A stretch of DNA of 34,758 bases from Acidobacteria bacterium Ga0077553 (GTDB lineage Bacteria; Acidobacteriota; Terriglobia; Bryobacterales; Bryobacteraceae): positions 1 to 34,758 of the forward strand of contig LNFE01000162.1 in NCBI GenBank assembly GCA_001464575.1, written 5' to 3'. The notes beneath the pieces are model-generated. The model saw nothing but the letters and a program-made list of their open reading frames with translations. It ran no database searches and had not been told where the DNA came from. Positions 1-6,924 of this stretch are shown one piece after another. Position 1 is the stretch's first letter; every line of letters begins with the position of its first letter. A program made the position numbers and the translations under genes.

Positions 1-1
1 C

Positions 2-3000
2 GCCGCGCCGCTCGTGCGCTCGGAATCCGCCGAACTCGGCGAAGTCATCGGCACCCGCGCCGTCCGCGAGCTTCCCCTCAACGGCCGGAACTTCGCCCAG
101 TTGGTCTATCTGAATCCCGGCGTCACCCCCGGCCAAGCGGGCGAAAATCTCTCCGGCGCTTCTACCTTCAACCCGCGTGGTCCTTCGAACTTCAACGCAC
201 TCGGCAGCCGTGCCAACACCAATGCCTGGCTCGTCGACGGCATCGACAACAACGAGTACACCTTCAACACCGTTATCGTTGCCCCGTCCGTCGAATCCGT
301 TCGCGAATTCAAAACCCTCACCGGTGTCTTCTCCGCTGAGTTCGGCCGTGGCGCGGGCGTCGTCTCCATCTCCACGCAGTCCGGGTCAAACGACTTCCAC
401 GGCAACGTCTTCGAGTTCCACCGCAATCACGTCCTCGACGCGCGCAACGTCTTCGCTCCGGCCAACCAACGTAAGCCCGTCTTCCGCCAGAATCAGTTCG
501 GCGTCGCCATCGGCGGCCCCATCATCATCCCGAAACTCTACAACGGCAAGAACAAGTCGTTCTTCTTCTTCGACTACGCCGGCCTCCGCACCGGCCGCGG
601 CATCGCCACGGTAAACTCCGTTCCCACGGCCCAGATGCGCAATGGCGACTTCAGCCAACTGATCGCCGCCGGCGGCCCGAATCTCACCATTTTCGATCCC
701 CGCAGCACCCGCACCGTGCCCGGTTCCACCACCCCGGTTCGTGACCCCTACCCCGGTAACATCATGCCGGCGTCGGCCATCAACCCGGTCGGCCGCAACG
801 TGCTCAGCATCTACCCCCTGCCGACGTCGCCCGGCCGCGTCAACGGACTGTTCGACAACTTCACCTCCGTGCCCAACCGCACCGTCAGTGACAACGTCTA
901 CACCGGCCGCTTCGACCAGGTCGTCTCGTCGAAAGATAACATCTTCTTCCGCTACACCTACAACAACTACAACCTCCAGGCGCCCCAGGGCCAAGCCAAC
1001 TGCTGTCTGCCCACCCCGGCCGACGCCGCTTCCCGCTTCACCCTCGGACCGTTCGTCGCGGGCCTGCAGGACACGACGCTCACCACCCAGGGCGCCGCGT
1101 TCAACTGGACCCACATCTTTAAGCCGAACCTGCTCCACGAGTTCCGCTCCGGCTTTGCCCGCACCAACCCGCTCACCACGCAGCAGGACATCGGCATCAA
1201 CGCCGCCACCTCGCTCGGTATCCGGAACATCAACCTCAATCGGCAGTCCTCCGGCATCCCGAACATCAACATCGCCGACATCACCGGTCTGTCCGGCGGC
1301 CCCGGCTTCCTGCCGGTCAACCCCATGCAGACCCACTATCAGCTCGATAGCGCCTGGAACTGGACCGTCGGCAAGCACACCCTCAAGTTCGGCTGGCACA
1401 TCGTCCGCCGCGACGCCCAGCCCTTCGTCAACGAGGCCGTCCGCGGTGTCATGAACTTCAACCGCGCCTTCACCGCCAACCCCGCCAGCCCGGCCAACTC
1501 CGGCTTCGGTCCCGCCACCCTGCTCACCGGCTTCATGAACAGTGGCAACCGCGCCGGCCTGCTCGAGCCGTTCTACCTGCGCATCTGGGAAAACTCGCTC
1601 TACATCCAGGACGACATTCGCGTCAGCCGCCGTCTCACCCTCAACCTTGGCGTCCGTCATGAAGTCTTTATGCCGGAAACCGAAAAGTACGATCGGCTCC
1701 CGAACTTCGACATGAACTCCCTGTCGATGCTCTACGCCGGGGAAAACGGCGTCTCCCGCTCCGCCAACAAGCGGACCAACTGGAAGAACTTCGGACCCCG
1801 TATCGGCCTCGCCTACGACCTGACGGGCGATGGCAAAACCATCATGCGCGCCGGCTATAGCCTCGTCTATTTCCCGGACCCCGTTACCGCTAACGGCCAG
1901 ATCGGCCTCAACATCCCGCTGTTCTTCACGCAGTCGCTGGCCTTCCCGGACTTCCCGGTCGGCATGCAGAACGTTGCCACCATCGACAATCCGTTCCCCC
2001 TGCCCCAGATCGTGAAGCCCCGCACCACCGCCGAGCTCAATGCTCTCTCCCCGGCGCCCCGCATCAACGGCCACTCCCTCGAAAACCGGACGCCGTACAT
2101 GCAAACCTGGACGGCCAACATCCAGCGCCAGTTGACCCAATCGCTCATGTTCGAAGTCGACTACGCCGGTTCCACCGGGATGAACCTGGCCCAGGCCTAT
2201 AACCCGAACGAAGTGCAGCCCGGGCCCGGAGCTCTCGCCCCGCGCCGGCTTATTCAGCCGCTCAACAACATCGTCAACATCTTCTTCGTGGACTACCGCG
2301 CCCGTAGCTCCTTCCACAGCATGCAGTTGAAGGCCACCAAACGCTACGAGAACGGCCTGCAGTTCCTCGCCGCCTACACCTGGGGCAAGTCGCTCGACTA
2401 CACCGGCTCGGTCGGTAGCGGCGGCGGCGCCTCCGGCGGTCCGCAGACGGTCACCTGTCTCGATTGTAACCGTGGCCCCTCCGGCTTCGACGTGCGCCAC
2501 CGCGCCGTTTTCAGCTACGTCTACGATCTGCCCTTCGGCAAAGGAAAGAAGATGGATGCCGGGAACAAATTCGCCAACAGCATCATCGGCGGTTGGCAGA
2601 TGAGTGGCATCACCGTCCTCACCACCGGCCGCCCGTTCACCCCCGGCCTCGCCGCTGGCGTGAACAACGGTGCCCCGAGCTGGCCCAACCGTCTGGCCTG
2701 CTCCGGCAAACTCGACAACCCCGTCCCGGACCGTTGGTTTGATCCGGGCTGTTTTGCCGCTCCCCCCGCGTTTACCTATGGCAACGTCGGACGCGGCATC
2801 CTCTACTCGCCCGGCAACGTCAACTTCGACACGTCGTTTGTGAAGAATAACCGTTTCGGGCCCAGCGAACGCTTCAACGCACAGTTCCGCTTTGAGGCCT
2901 ATAACCTGTTCAATACGCCGTACTTCGGGTTCCCGAACGCGTCCATCGGCTCTCCCACCGCCGGCCGGATTACCTCCACCGTCGGCGACAACCGCAGCCT

Positions 3001-3028
3001 GCAGCTAGCGCTCAAGTTCGAGTTTTGA
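2..3028 (+). CDS. TonB-dependent receptor, Oar-like (5' truncated by window edge)
   Basis: Outer-membrane beta-barrel receptor of the acidobacterial Oar-like TonB-dependent class. The frame is open from base 2, so the start, signal peptide and usual N-terminal carboxypeptidase-regulatory-like domain lie upstream of the window. The visible part opens in the plug domain (RELPLNGRNFAQLVYLNPG, about residues 18-36 counted from the GTG at 14), continues with the typical VDGIDNNEYTFNT and EFGRGAGVVSISTQSG segments, and then forms a long barrel of alternating aromatic strands. It ends LQLALKFEF, a terminal phenylalanine as expected for BAM-dependent insertion. About 1008 residues are visible, which fits a full protein of roughly 1,100-1,200 aa. 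The ligand cannot be read from sequence; relatives are often linked to polymer or peptide uptake. It is followed 60 bases later by a strong terminator, so it is probably the last gene of its transcript. Confidence 0.9.
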   Translation, partial: AAPLVRSESAELGEVIGTRAVRELPLNGRNFAQLVYLNPGVTPGQAGENLSGASTFNPRGPSNFNALGSRANTNAWLVDGIDNNEYTFNTVIVAPSVESVREFKTLTGVFSAEFGRGAGVVSISTQSGSNDFHGNVFEFHRNHVLDARNVFAPANQRKPVFRQNQFGVAIGGPIIIPKLYNGKNKSFFFFDYAGLRTGRGIATVNSVPTAQMRNGDFSQLIAAGGPNLTIFDPRSTRTVPGSTTPVRDPYPGNIMPASAINPVGRNVLSIYPLPTSPGRVNGLFDNFTSVPNRTVSDNVYTGRFDQVVSSKDNIFFRYTYNNYNLQAPQGQANCCLPTPADAASRFTLGPFVAGLQDTTLTTQGAAFNWTHIFKPNLLHEFRSGFARTNPLTTQQDIGINAATSLGIRNINLNRQSSGIPNINIADITGLSGGPGFLPVNPMQTHYQLDSAWNWTVGKHTLKFGWHIVRRDAQPFVNEAVRGVMNFNRAFTANPASPANSGFGPATLLTGFMNSGNRAGLLEPFYLRIWENSLYIQDDIRVSRRLTLNLGVRHEVFMPETEKYDRLPNFDMNSLSMLYAGENGVSRSANKRTNWKNFGPRIGLAYDLTGDGKTIMRAGYSLVYFPDPVTANGQIGLNIPLFFTQSLAFPDFPVGMQNVATIDNPFPLPQIVKPRTTAELNALSPAPRINGHSLENRTPYMQTWTANIQRQLTQSLMFEVDYAGSTGMNLAQAYNPNEVQPGPGALAPRRLIQPLNNIVNIFFVDYRARSSFHSMQLKATKRYENGLQFLAAYTWGKSLDYTGSVGSGGGASGGPQTVTCLDCNRGPSGFDVRHRAVFSYVYDLPFGKGKKMDAGNKFANSIIGGWQMSGITVLTTGRPFTPGLAAGVNNGAPSWPNRLACSGKLDNPVPDRWFDPGCFAAPPAFTYGNVGRGILYSPGNVNFDTSFVKNNRFGPSERFNAQFRFEAYNLFNTPYFGFPNASIGSPTAGRITSTVGDNRSLQLALKFEF

Positions 3029-3029
3029 T

Positions 3030-3069
3030 ATGAAACGACCTGTCAATACCTCTAACGGGTGCTGACGGT
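3030..3069 (+). repeat. Left imperfect inverted repeat flanking the IS110 remnant
   Basis: ATGAAACGACC at 3030-3040 and CGGGT-GCTGACGGT at 3056-3069 recur in inverted orientation at 4369-4359 and 4340-4324. The order is the same and the spacing similar (30 versus 36 bases between block starts). The left copy begins 2 bases after the TonB receptor stop codon. Two separate matching blocks make chance less likely than one short match would. IS1111-type members of the IS110 family are known to carry subterminal inverted repeats. That these mark the element ends is inference. Confidence 0.45.
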
Positions 3070-3090
3070 TTTTCTTGTTCGGTTGTTGAA

Positions 3091-3127
3091 CTGCCTCCCG
3101 CCCCCCAGGGCGGGAGGCAGTTGTCTT
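3091..3127 (+). terminator. Rho-independent terminator after the TonB receptor
   Basis: A perfect 12-bp GC-rich stem (CTGCCTCCCGCC at 3091-3102, complement at 3109-3120) with a 6-base loop is followed by TTGTCTTTTT. It lies about 60 bases downstream of the receptor stop codon. Its position just inside the left inverted repeat of the IS110 remnant leaves open whether it belongs to the receptor or to the element. Confidence 0.8.
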
Positions 3128-3365
3128 TTTGGGGGCCATTTGGGACAGCGCGGTCGAAGGCAGCGGGGAGGGTAACGCGACGATAGATCACTCTGATATA
3201 CGCGGGTCGGAACCGTGGGATCATGATTCGTCGGGAGCTGCCTCGGACCAGACGCGCGGGTTGGAGCCGGAGCTCGTTCCGCATAGAAACTGCCGAGGAT
3301 TCTCCTGTTCGTGGGGTCCTCGCTGCCTTCGACGCCGCTGTCCGGAAAGAGCACATCGGGTAACC

Positions 3366-4274
3366 TCAACTGGCCGGAGCAGCCTGCCGCTGTTCAGTAT
3401 GCGTGGCAATCGCCCAGACAAAGCCCAACAACTCGCGCGCGATCGCCGTCACAATCTGGTTCTTGTTCTTGCCCTTGGCCGTTACCAGGCCGACTCCACC
3501 AGCACCCTGCACAGATGGGCGTTACCGGACTTAGTGATCGGCCCGCGTTGGACCCTCCCGCCGCTGGAGTGTTCGCTGGCCACCAGGCCGCTGTAACCCC
3601 TCAGCTGCCGGGGATTGGCAAAGCGCGACAGCGTCCCCACCTCAGAGACAATCGTCGCCGCCGTCGTCTGCGCAACGCCGCGCAGCGCCTGCAACGCTTC
3701 GATCACAGCCCGCAACTCTGCGGGAGCTTCCCGAACGGCCTCGTCGGTGCAGGTAGTTCAGCAGAGCGACTTCCTGGGCCTTTCGAGGAAGTTTTTGGTC
3801 CAGGCCTTAATGCCTTCCGGCTTATGGCCATGGCACAACAGAAATTTACTCAGCCGGTGCCGGGCCTTGAGCAGGTCCTTCTTGGCGGCTTCGCGCGCCC
3901 GCACCAGATCGTGCAGCGCCTCCTGTTCGGGGCTGGGCACGGCCACGGCGGTCAACTCGCCGGCGCGGTAGCAACGGGCCAGCTTCTCGGCATCGCGCCG
4001 GTCGGTCTTGATCCGCTCGCTGGCTTTCTTGGGAATCAGGCTCGGCGCGATGACCTCACATTCCCCGTTGAGCTCCGTGAGCTGCCAGTAGAGAAGATGG
4101 TAGCCGGTGGGTCCGGCTTCGTAGCAGGCTCGCAGATCGCCTTCCGGACCGCCTCCAACCGGTTGGCAATCGTGCCCAAGCTGCGGCGCCTTCGCCATCG
4201 CGGCCGCCTTCGGCCAGCGCTACGGCAATCGTCTCGGCGTGGACGTCGAGACCCACATTCGGTATCTTTTTCAT
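3366..4274 (-). pseudogene. IS110-family transposase, multiply frameshifted and internally deleted
   Basis: Remnant of an IS110-type DEDD transposase, the recombinase class guided by a bridge RNA. The start at 4274 has a good Shine-Dalgarno (AAGGAG) and reads MKKIPNVGLDVHAETIAVAL, which carries the first catalytic Asp. The frame then moves to one reading SLGTIANRLEAVRKAIC. A third frame (about 4170-3780) reads DLRACYEAGPTGY and IKTDRRDAEKLARCYRAGEL, with the remaining acidic residues of the RuvC-like fold. After a break, a piece reading AQEVALLNYLH is followed by the Transposase_20 domain at 3715-3482 (ALRGVAQTTAATIVSEVG, GYSGLVASEHSSGGR). A stop follows LVESAW. The true C-terminus survives in yet another frame (AKGKNKNQIVTAIARELLGF) down to the stop at 3366-3368. 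Compared with intact relatives from memory, about 30 and 40 residues are missing near 3780 and 3485. It is non-functional as read. Confidence 0.85.
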
Positions 4275-4294
4275 AGACCAACTCCTTGACCTTT

Positions 4295-4313
4295 GCGGCT
4301 CTGCGCCGCTTTT
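4295..4313 (+). terminator. Short hairpin with T run in the IS110 remnant's non-coding end
   Basis: A perfect 5-bp stem GCGGC (4295-4299) / GCCGC (4305-4309) with a TCTGC loop is followed by TTTT on the plus strand. It sits between the transposase start and the right inverted repeat. It could be a weak terminator that shields the element or the Nramp gene, or a structural piece of the element's non-coding end. The short stem keeps confidence low. Confidence 0.3.
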
Positions 4314-4323
4314 GGTTTTCCTG

Positions 4324-4369
4324 ACCGTCAGCGTAACCCGCGTCTCAGGTCAGGGGTTGGTCGTTTCAT
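4324..4369 (-). repeat. Right imperfect inverted repeat flanking the IS110 remnant
   Basis: On the minus strand this reads ATGAAACGACC (4369-4359), then CGGGT, a 3-base insert, and GCTGACGGT (4340-4324), matching the blocks at 3030-3069. If these are the ends, the element spans about 1.34 kb (3030-4369), which is a normal size for an IS110-family element. A 4-base TTGA occurs outside both ends (3025-3028 and 4371-4374) and is too short to argue for a target duplication. Confidence 0.45.
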
Positions 4370-4417
4370 CTTGACTAGCGGATCGCTCTAACCCTTGCAT
4401 TTCTTCCGCGAATGGAG

Positions 4418-4431
4418 TTAACTATAGTTAA
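4418..4431. promoter_or_regulatory. Perfect 14-bp palindrome, candidate metalloregulator operator upstream of the Nramp gene
   Basis: TTAACTATAGTTAA is a perfect dyad 17 bases upstream of the Nramp start codon, in an AT-rich pocket of otherwise GC-rich DNA. It contains TATAGT (4423-4428), a good -10 hexamer. A protein bound here would therefore cover the core promoter, and the mRNA leader would be very short. No Shine-Dalgarno is visible, consistent with a short leader. By analogy with manganese- or iron-responsive control of other Nramp genes, a DtxR/MntR- or Fur-type repressor is the natural guess. The dyad does not exactly match any operator consensus I can name. Confidence 0.5.
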
Positions 4432-4448
4432 GTCCGTTCGCTGAATTT

Positions 4449-6278
4449 ATGTTTACCGATCCGCCGCGCTCGCTGGGTGAAATCCATGGCTCCGTGCCCA
4501 CCGCCGCCACCACCTCCTGGAAGCGGTTGTTGGCGTTTGGCGGCCCCGCCTATTTAATCAGCGTCGGCTACATGGACCCCGGGAACTGGGCGACCGACCT
4601 CGAAGGCGGAGCCCGCTTCGGCTACCAGCTCCTCTGGGTATTGGTGCTGTCGAACCTGATGGCCATCCTCCTCCAGACGCTCTCAGCCCGCCTCGGCATC
4701 GTGGCCCGCCGGGACCTGGCGCAGGCCTGCCGCGAAGCCTACCCCCGTCCCGTAGCCGGCATTTTGTGGATTCTTTGCGAAGTCGCGATCGCCGCGTGCG
4801 ATCTGGCCGAAATCCTCGGCGCCGCAATCGCGCTCCAGTTGCTCTTCAAGCTGCCGCTGCTGTGGGGCGTGCTGCTCACCGCCGTCGATACGTTCTTCAT
4901 CCTATTCCTGCTCCAGCTGGGCGTGAAGCGGTTCGAGTCCATCATCCGCTGGATCATTGGCGCCATCGGCCTTTGCTTTATTGTTGAACTATGGCTCGCT
5001 AAGCCGTTGTTAAGCGAAGTGGTTACCGGATTGGTTCCTACTCTCACGCCGGAAAGTCTTTACGTGGCGGTCGCTATTCTGGGCGCCACCGTGATGCCCC
5101 ACAATCTGTACCTCCATTCGGCGCTTGTGCAAACACGGGACATCGACGATTCTCCCGCCGCCAAGCGCCAAGCCTTCCGCTATAACTTCTTTGATTCGGC
5201 CATCGCCCTCAATGCGGCTCTCTTCATCAATGTCGCCATCCTGGTCCTCTCGGCGGCGGTCTTCTTCAAGCAGGGCGTGGTAGTCACCGAAATCCAGCAA
5301 GCACATGTGATGCTCGCGCCGCTCCTAGGCACCGCCACCGCAAGCATCCTCTTCGCCGTCGCCCTTCTCCTCGCGGGACAATCTTCTACCCTGACCGGAA
5401 CCCTTGCCGGTCAAGTAGTTATGGAGGGTTTTCTCAATATCCGCATGCAGCCTTGGATTCGGCGAGCCGTCACCCGCGGCGTCGCCATTGTCCCTGCCGT
5501 GGTGACGATCGTCTTCTTCGGCGAGGGCCAGGTCTATCAGCTGCTCATCTTCAGCCAAGTCGTTCTCTCGCTGCAGTTGCCGTTCGCCGTTGTCCCGTTG
5601 GTGCGCTTCACGAGCGACCGGACCCGGATGGGAGAGTTCGTCAGTCCGCTGTGGCTCAAAAGCTTAGCCTTCCTTGTCTCCAGCGTCATAATCGGCTTGA
5701 ACTGTTGGTTGGTAAGTCATTATATCGATGGTTGGTTACTGCTCCCAGCCGTTGGGCTTGGCGGGTTGCTAACGTACCTGCTGCTCGAGCCGTTCCTCGC
5801 CGCTCGGCGGCTGGCTGCAACTACTGTAATGCCGGTTGAGCCGCTTCCTTCCCTTGAGATCCCCCGGTACGAACGAATCCTCGTGCCGCTGGACCACTCC
5901 GCCAAGGACGCCATCGCCCTCCGGCACGCTGCGGCCTTTGCCCTGCAGCACGACGCCCGGCTACTGCTGGTTCATGTTGAGGACGGCGCCACGAGCCGGG
6001 TGTATGGAGAAATGTCTTCGACGGCCGAGGTCAAAGCGGGGAGAGATTACTTGGCCGCGGTTATGCAAGCTTTGGAAAAGCAATCGGTTAAAGCTGAATT
6101 GCTCATCTATCACTCGAATCGAGCGGCAGATGAAATCATCCGCGCTGCCCGCCAGTATAATGTCGACCTCATCGTGATGGGTTCGCACGGTCACGGCCGG
6201 CTCGGCGACCTTATCTATGGCGAGACTATCGAACGGGTGCGCCATTCCGTCCCCATTCCGCTCCTTGTCGTAAAATAA
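4449..6278 (+). CDS. Nramp-family divalent metal transporter with C-terminal UspA domain
   Basis: Inner-membrane, proton-coupled importer of Mn2+/Fe2+-type divalent metals, fused to a cytoplasmic universal-stress domain. The Nramp part (about residues 28-455) has the TM1 metal-site motif DPGN (D43-N46) and the TM6 motif ATVMPHN (A213, M216), with around eleven hydrophobic segments. Residues 474-609 form a UspA domain: it opens YERILVPLDHSAKDAIALRH and ends with the nucleotide-loop region MGSHGHGRLGDLIYGE. The canonical G-x2-G-x9-G-(S/T) is kept except that Glu replaces the last Ser/Thr, so ATP binding is plausible but not assured. Ordinary MntH proteins are about 410-450 aa; the extra length is the Usp domain. 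The ATG at 4449 is the first in-frame start after the palindrome at 4418-4431. The gene appears monocistronic. Substrate choice between Mn and Fe cannot be decided from sequence. Confidence 0.9.
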   Translation: MFTDPPRSLGEIHGSVPTAATTSWKRLLAFGGPAYLISVGYMDPGNWATDLEGGARFGYQLLWVLVLSNLMAILLQTLSARLGIVARRDLAQACREAYPRPVAGILWILCEVAIAACDLAEILGAAIALQLLFKLPLLWGVLLTAVDTFFILFLLQLGVKRFESIIRWIIGAIGLCFIVELWLAKPLLSEVVTGLVPTLTPESLYVAVAILGATVMPHNLYLHSALVQTRDIDDSPAAKRQAFRYNFFDSAIALNAALFINVAILVLSAAVFFKQGVVVTEIQQAHVMLAPLLGTATASILFAVALLLAGQSSTLTGTLAGQVVMEGFLNIRMQPWIRRAVTRGVAIVPAVVTIVFFGEGQVYQLLIFSQVVLSLQLPFAVVPLVRFTSDRTRMGEFVSPLWLKSLAFLVSSVIIGLNCWLVSHYIDGWLLLPAVGLGGLLTYLLLEPFLAARRLAATTVMPVEPLPSLEIPRYERILVPLDHSAKDAIALRHAAAFALQHDARLLLVHVEDGATSRVYGEMSSTAEVKAGRDYLAAVMQALEKQSVKAELLIYHSNRAADEIIRAARQYNVDLIVMGSHGHGRLGDLIYGETIERVRHSVPIPLLVVK

Positions 6279-6390
6279 GTGTGCGCGGAACCCACTCCGT
6301 GTGTCGAACCTACCCACTTGCTCGCGCCGCTTGTTTCCTATCCGTTTGAAAACAAAACCCGGTGCAAATGGCATGGGGCCTGCATCCAGA

Positions 6391-6924
6391 ATGGTAGTGA
6401 CCCGATTCGTCGTCATGATCGCTCTGCTCACGATCGCCCTACCCGGCGCGACCTTGCAGAAGCTGTCCTTTGACGAGATGGTCAGCCATTCGACGGCCAT
6501 CGTTCGCGCGAAAATCGGCCCCGGCTCCGGCCGTCAGCACGGAGCCCTCGTCTATACCCATCACACGGTCACGGTGCTCGAGTCCTGGAAAGGCTCGCCG
6601 GCAACGTCCATCGATGTCGTGGTACCCGGTGGACAGGTCGGCCGGCTGCAACAATCGGTGGCAGGCGCTCCCGTGCTGACCCCCGGCAGTGAACTTGTTC
6701 TCTTCCTGTGGACCTCCCGCTCCGGCTTGACGCACGTCATCGGTCTCTCCCAGGGCGTCTTCCAACTGGAACGCAACGCCGCCGGTGCCATTATGCTGAA
6801 TCGCGCCCCGCTCACCGCCAGTCTGGTCGCCCCCAACGGCCGGTTGCTGCATGACGATGGGATGACGATGCCGATGAGCGAGTTCCGCACGCGGGTCTCC
6901 TCCGCTCTCGGGAGGTCGCGGTGA
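6391..6924 (+). CDS. Exported hypothetical protein coupled to the matrixin gene
   Basis: No family recognised. From the ATG at 6391 the protein is 177 aa and starts with a clear signal sequence (MVVTRFVVMIALLTIALPGA), suggesting export. Earlier in-frame starts exist at 6301 (GTG) and 6373 (ATG) but would put a non-signal extension in front. The mature part reads FDEMVSHSTAIVRAKIG, followed by a compact beta-rich domain with HHTVTVLESWKG and PGSELVLFLW. Such a pattern is seen in small secreted proteins of soil acidobacteria that accompany matrixin-like genes, which is a recollection and not verified. Its stop overlaps the next gene's start as GTGA (6921-6924), so the two are translationally coupled and probably act together outside the cytoplasm. 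Function unknown. Confidence 0.7.
   Translation: MVVTRFVVMIALLTIALPGATLQKLSFDEMVSHSTAIVRAKIGPGSGRQHGALVYTHHTVTVLESWKGSPATSIDVVVPGGQVGRLQQSVAGAPVLTPGSELVLFLWTSRSGLTHVIGLSQGVFQLERNAAGAIMLNRAPLTASLVAPNGRLLHDDGMTMPMSEFRTRVSSALGRSR

Noticed and set aside
386..2500. 704-aa open frame on the minus strand
   Set aside because: Antisense shadow of the TonB receptor: Val/Gly/Glu-rich composition typical of reversed high-GC coding DNA, with no motif.
3129..3596. 155-aa plus-strand frame and overlapping small minus-strand frames
   Set aside because: They overlap the IS110 remnant, lack motifs and have no clear ribosome sites. Apart from the terminator and left inverted repeat I see nothing in 3029-3365.
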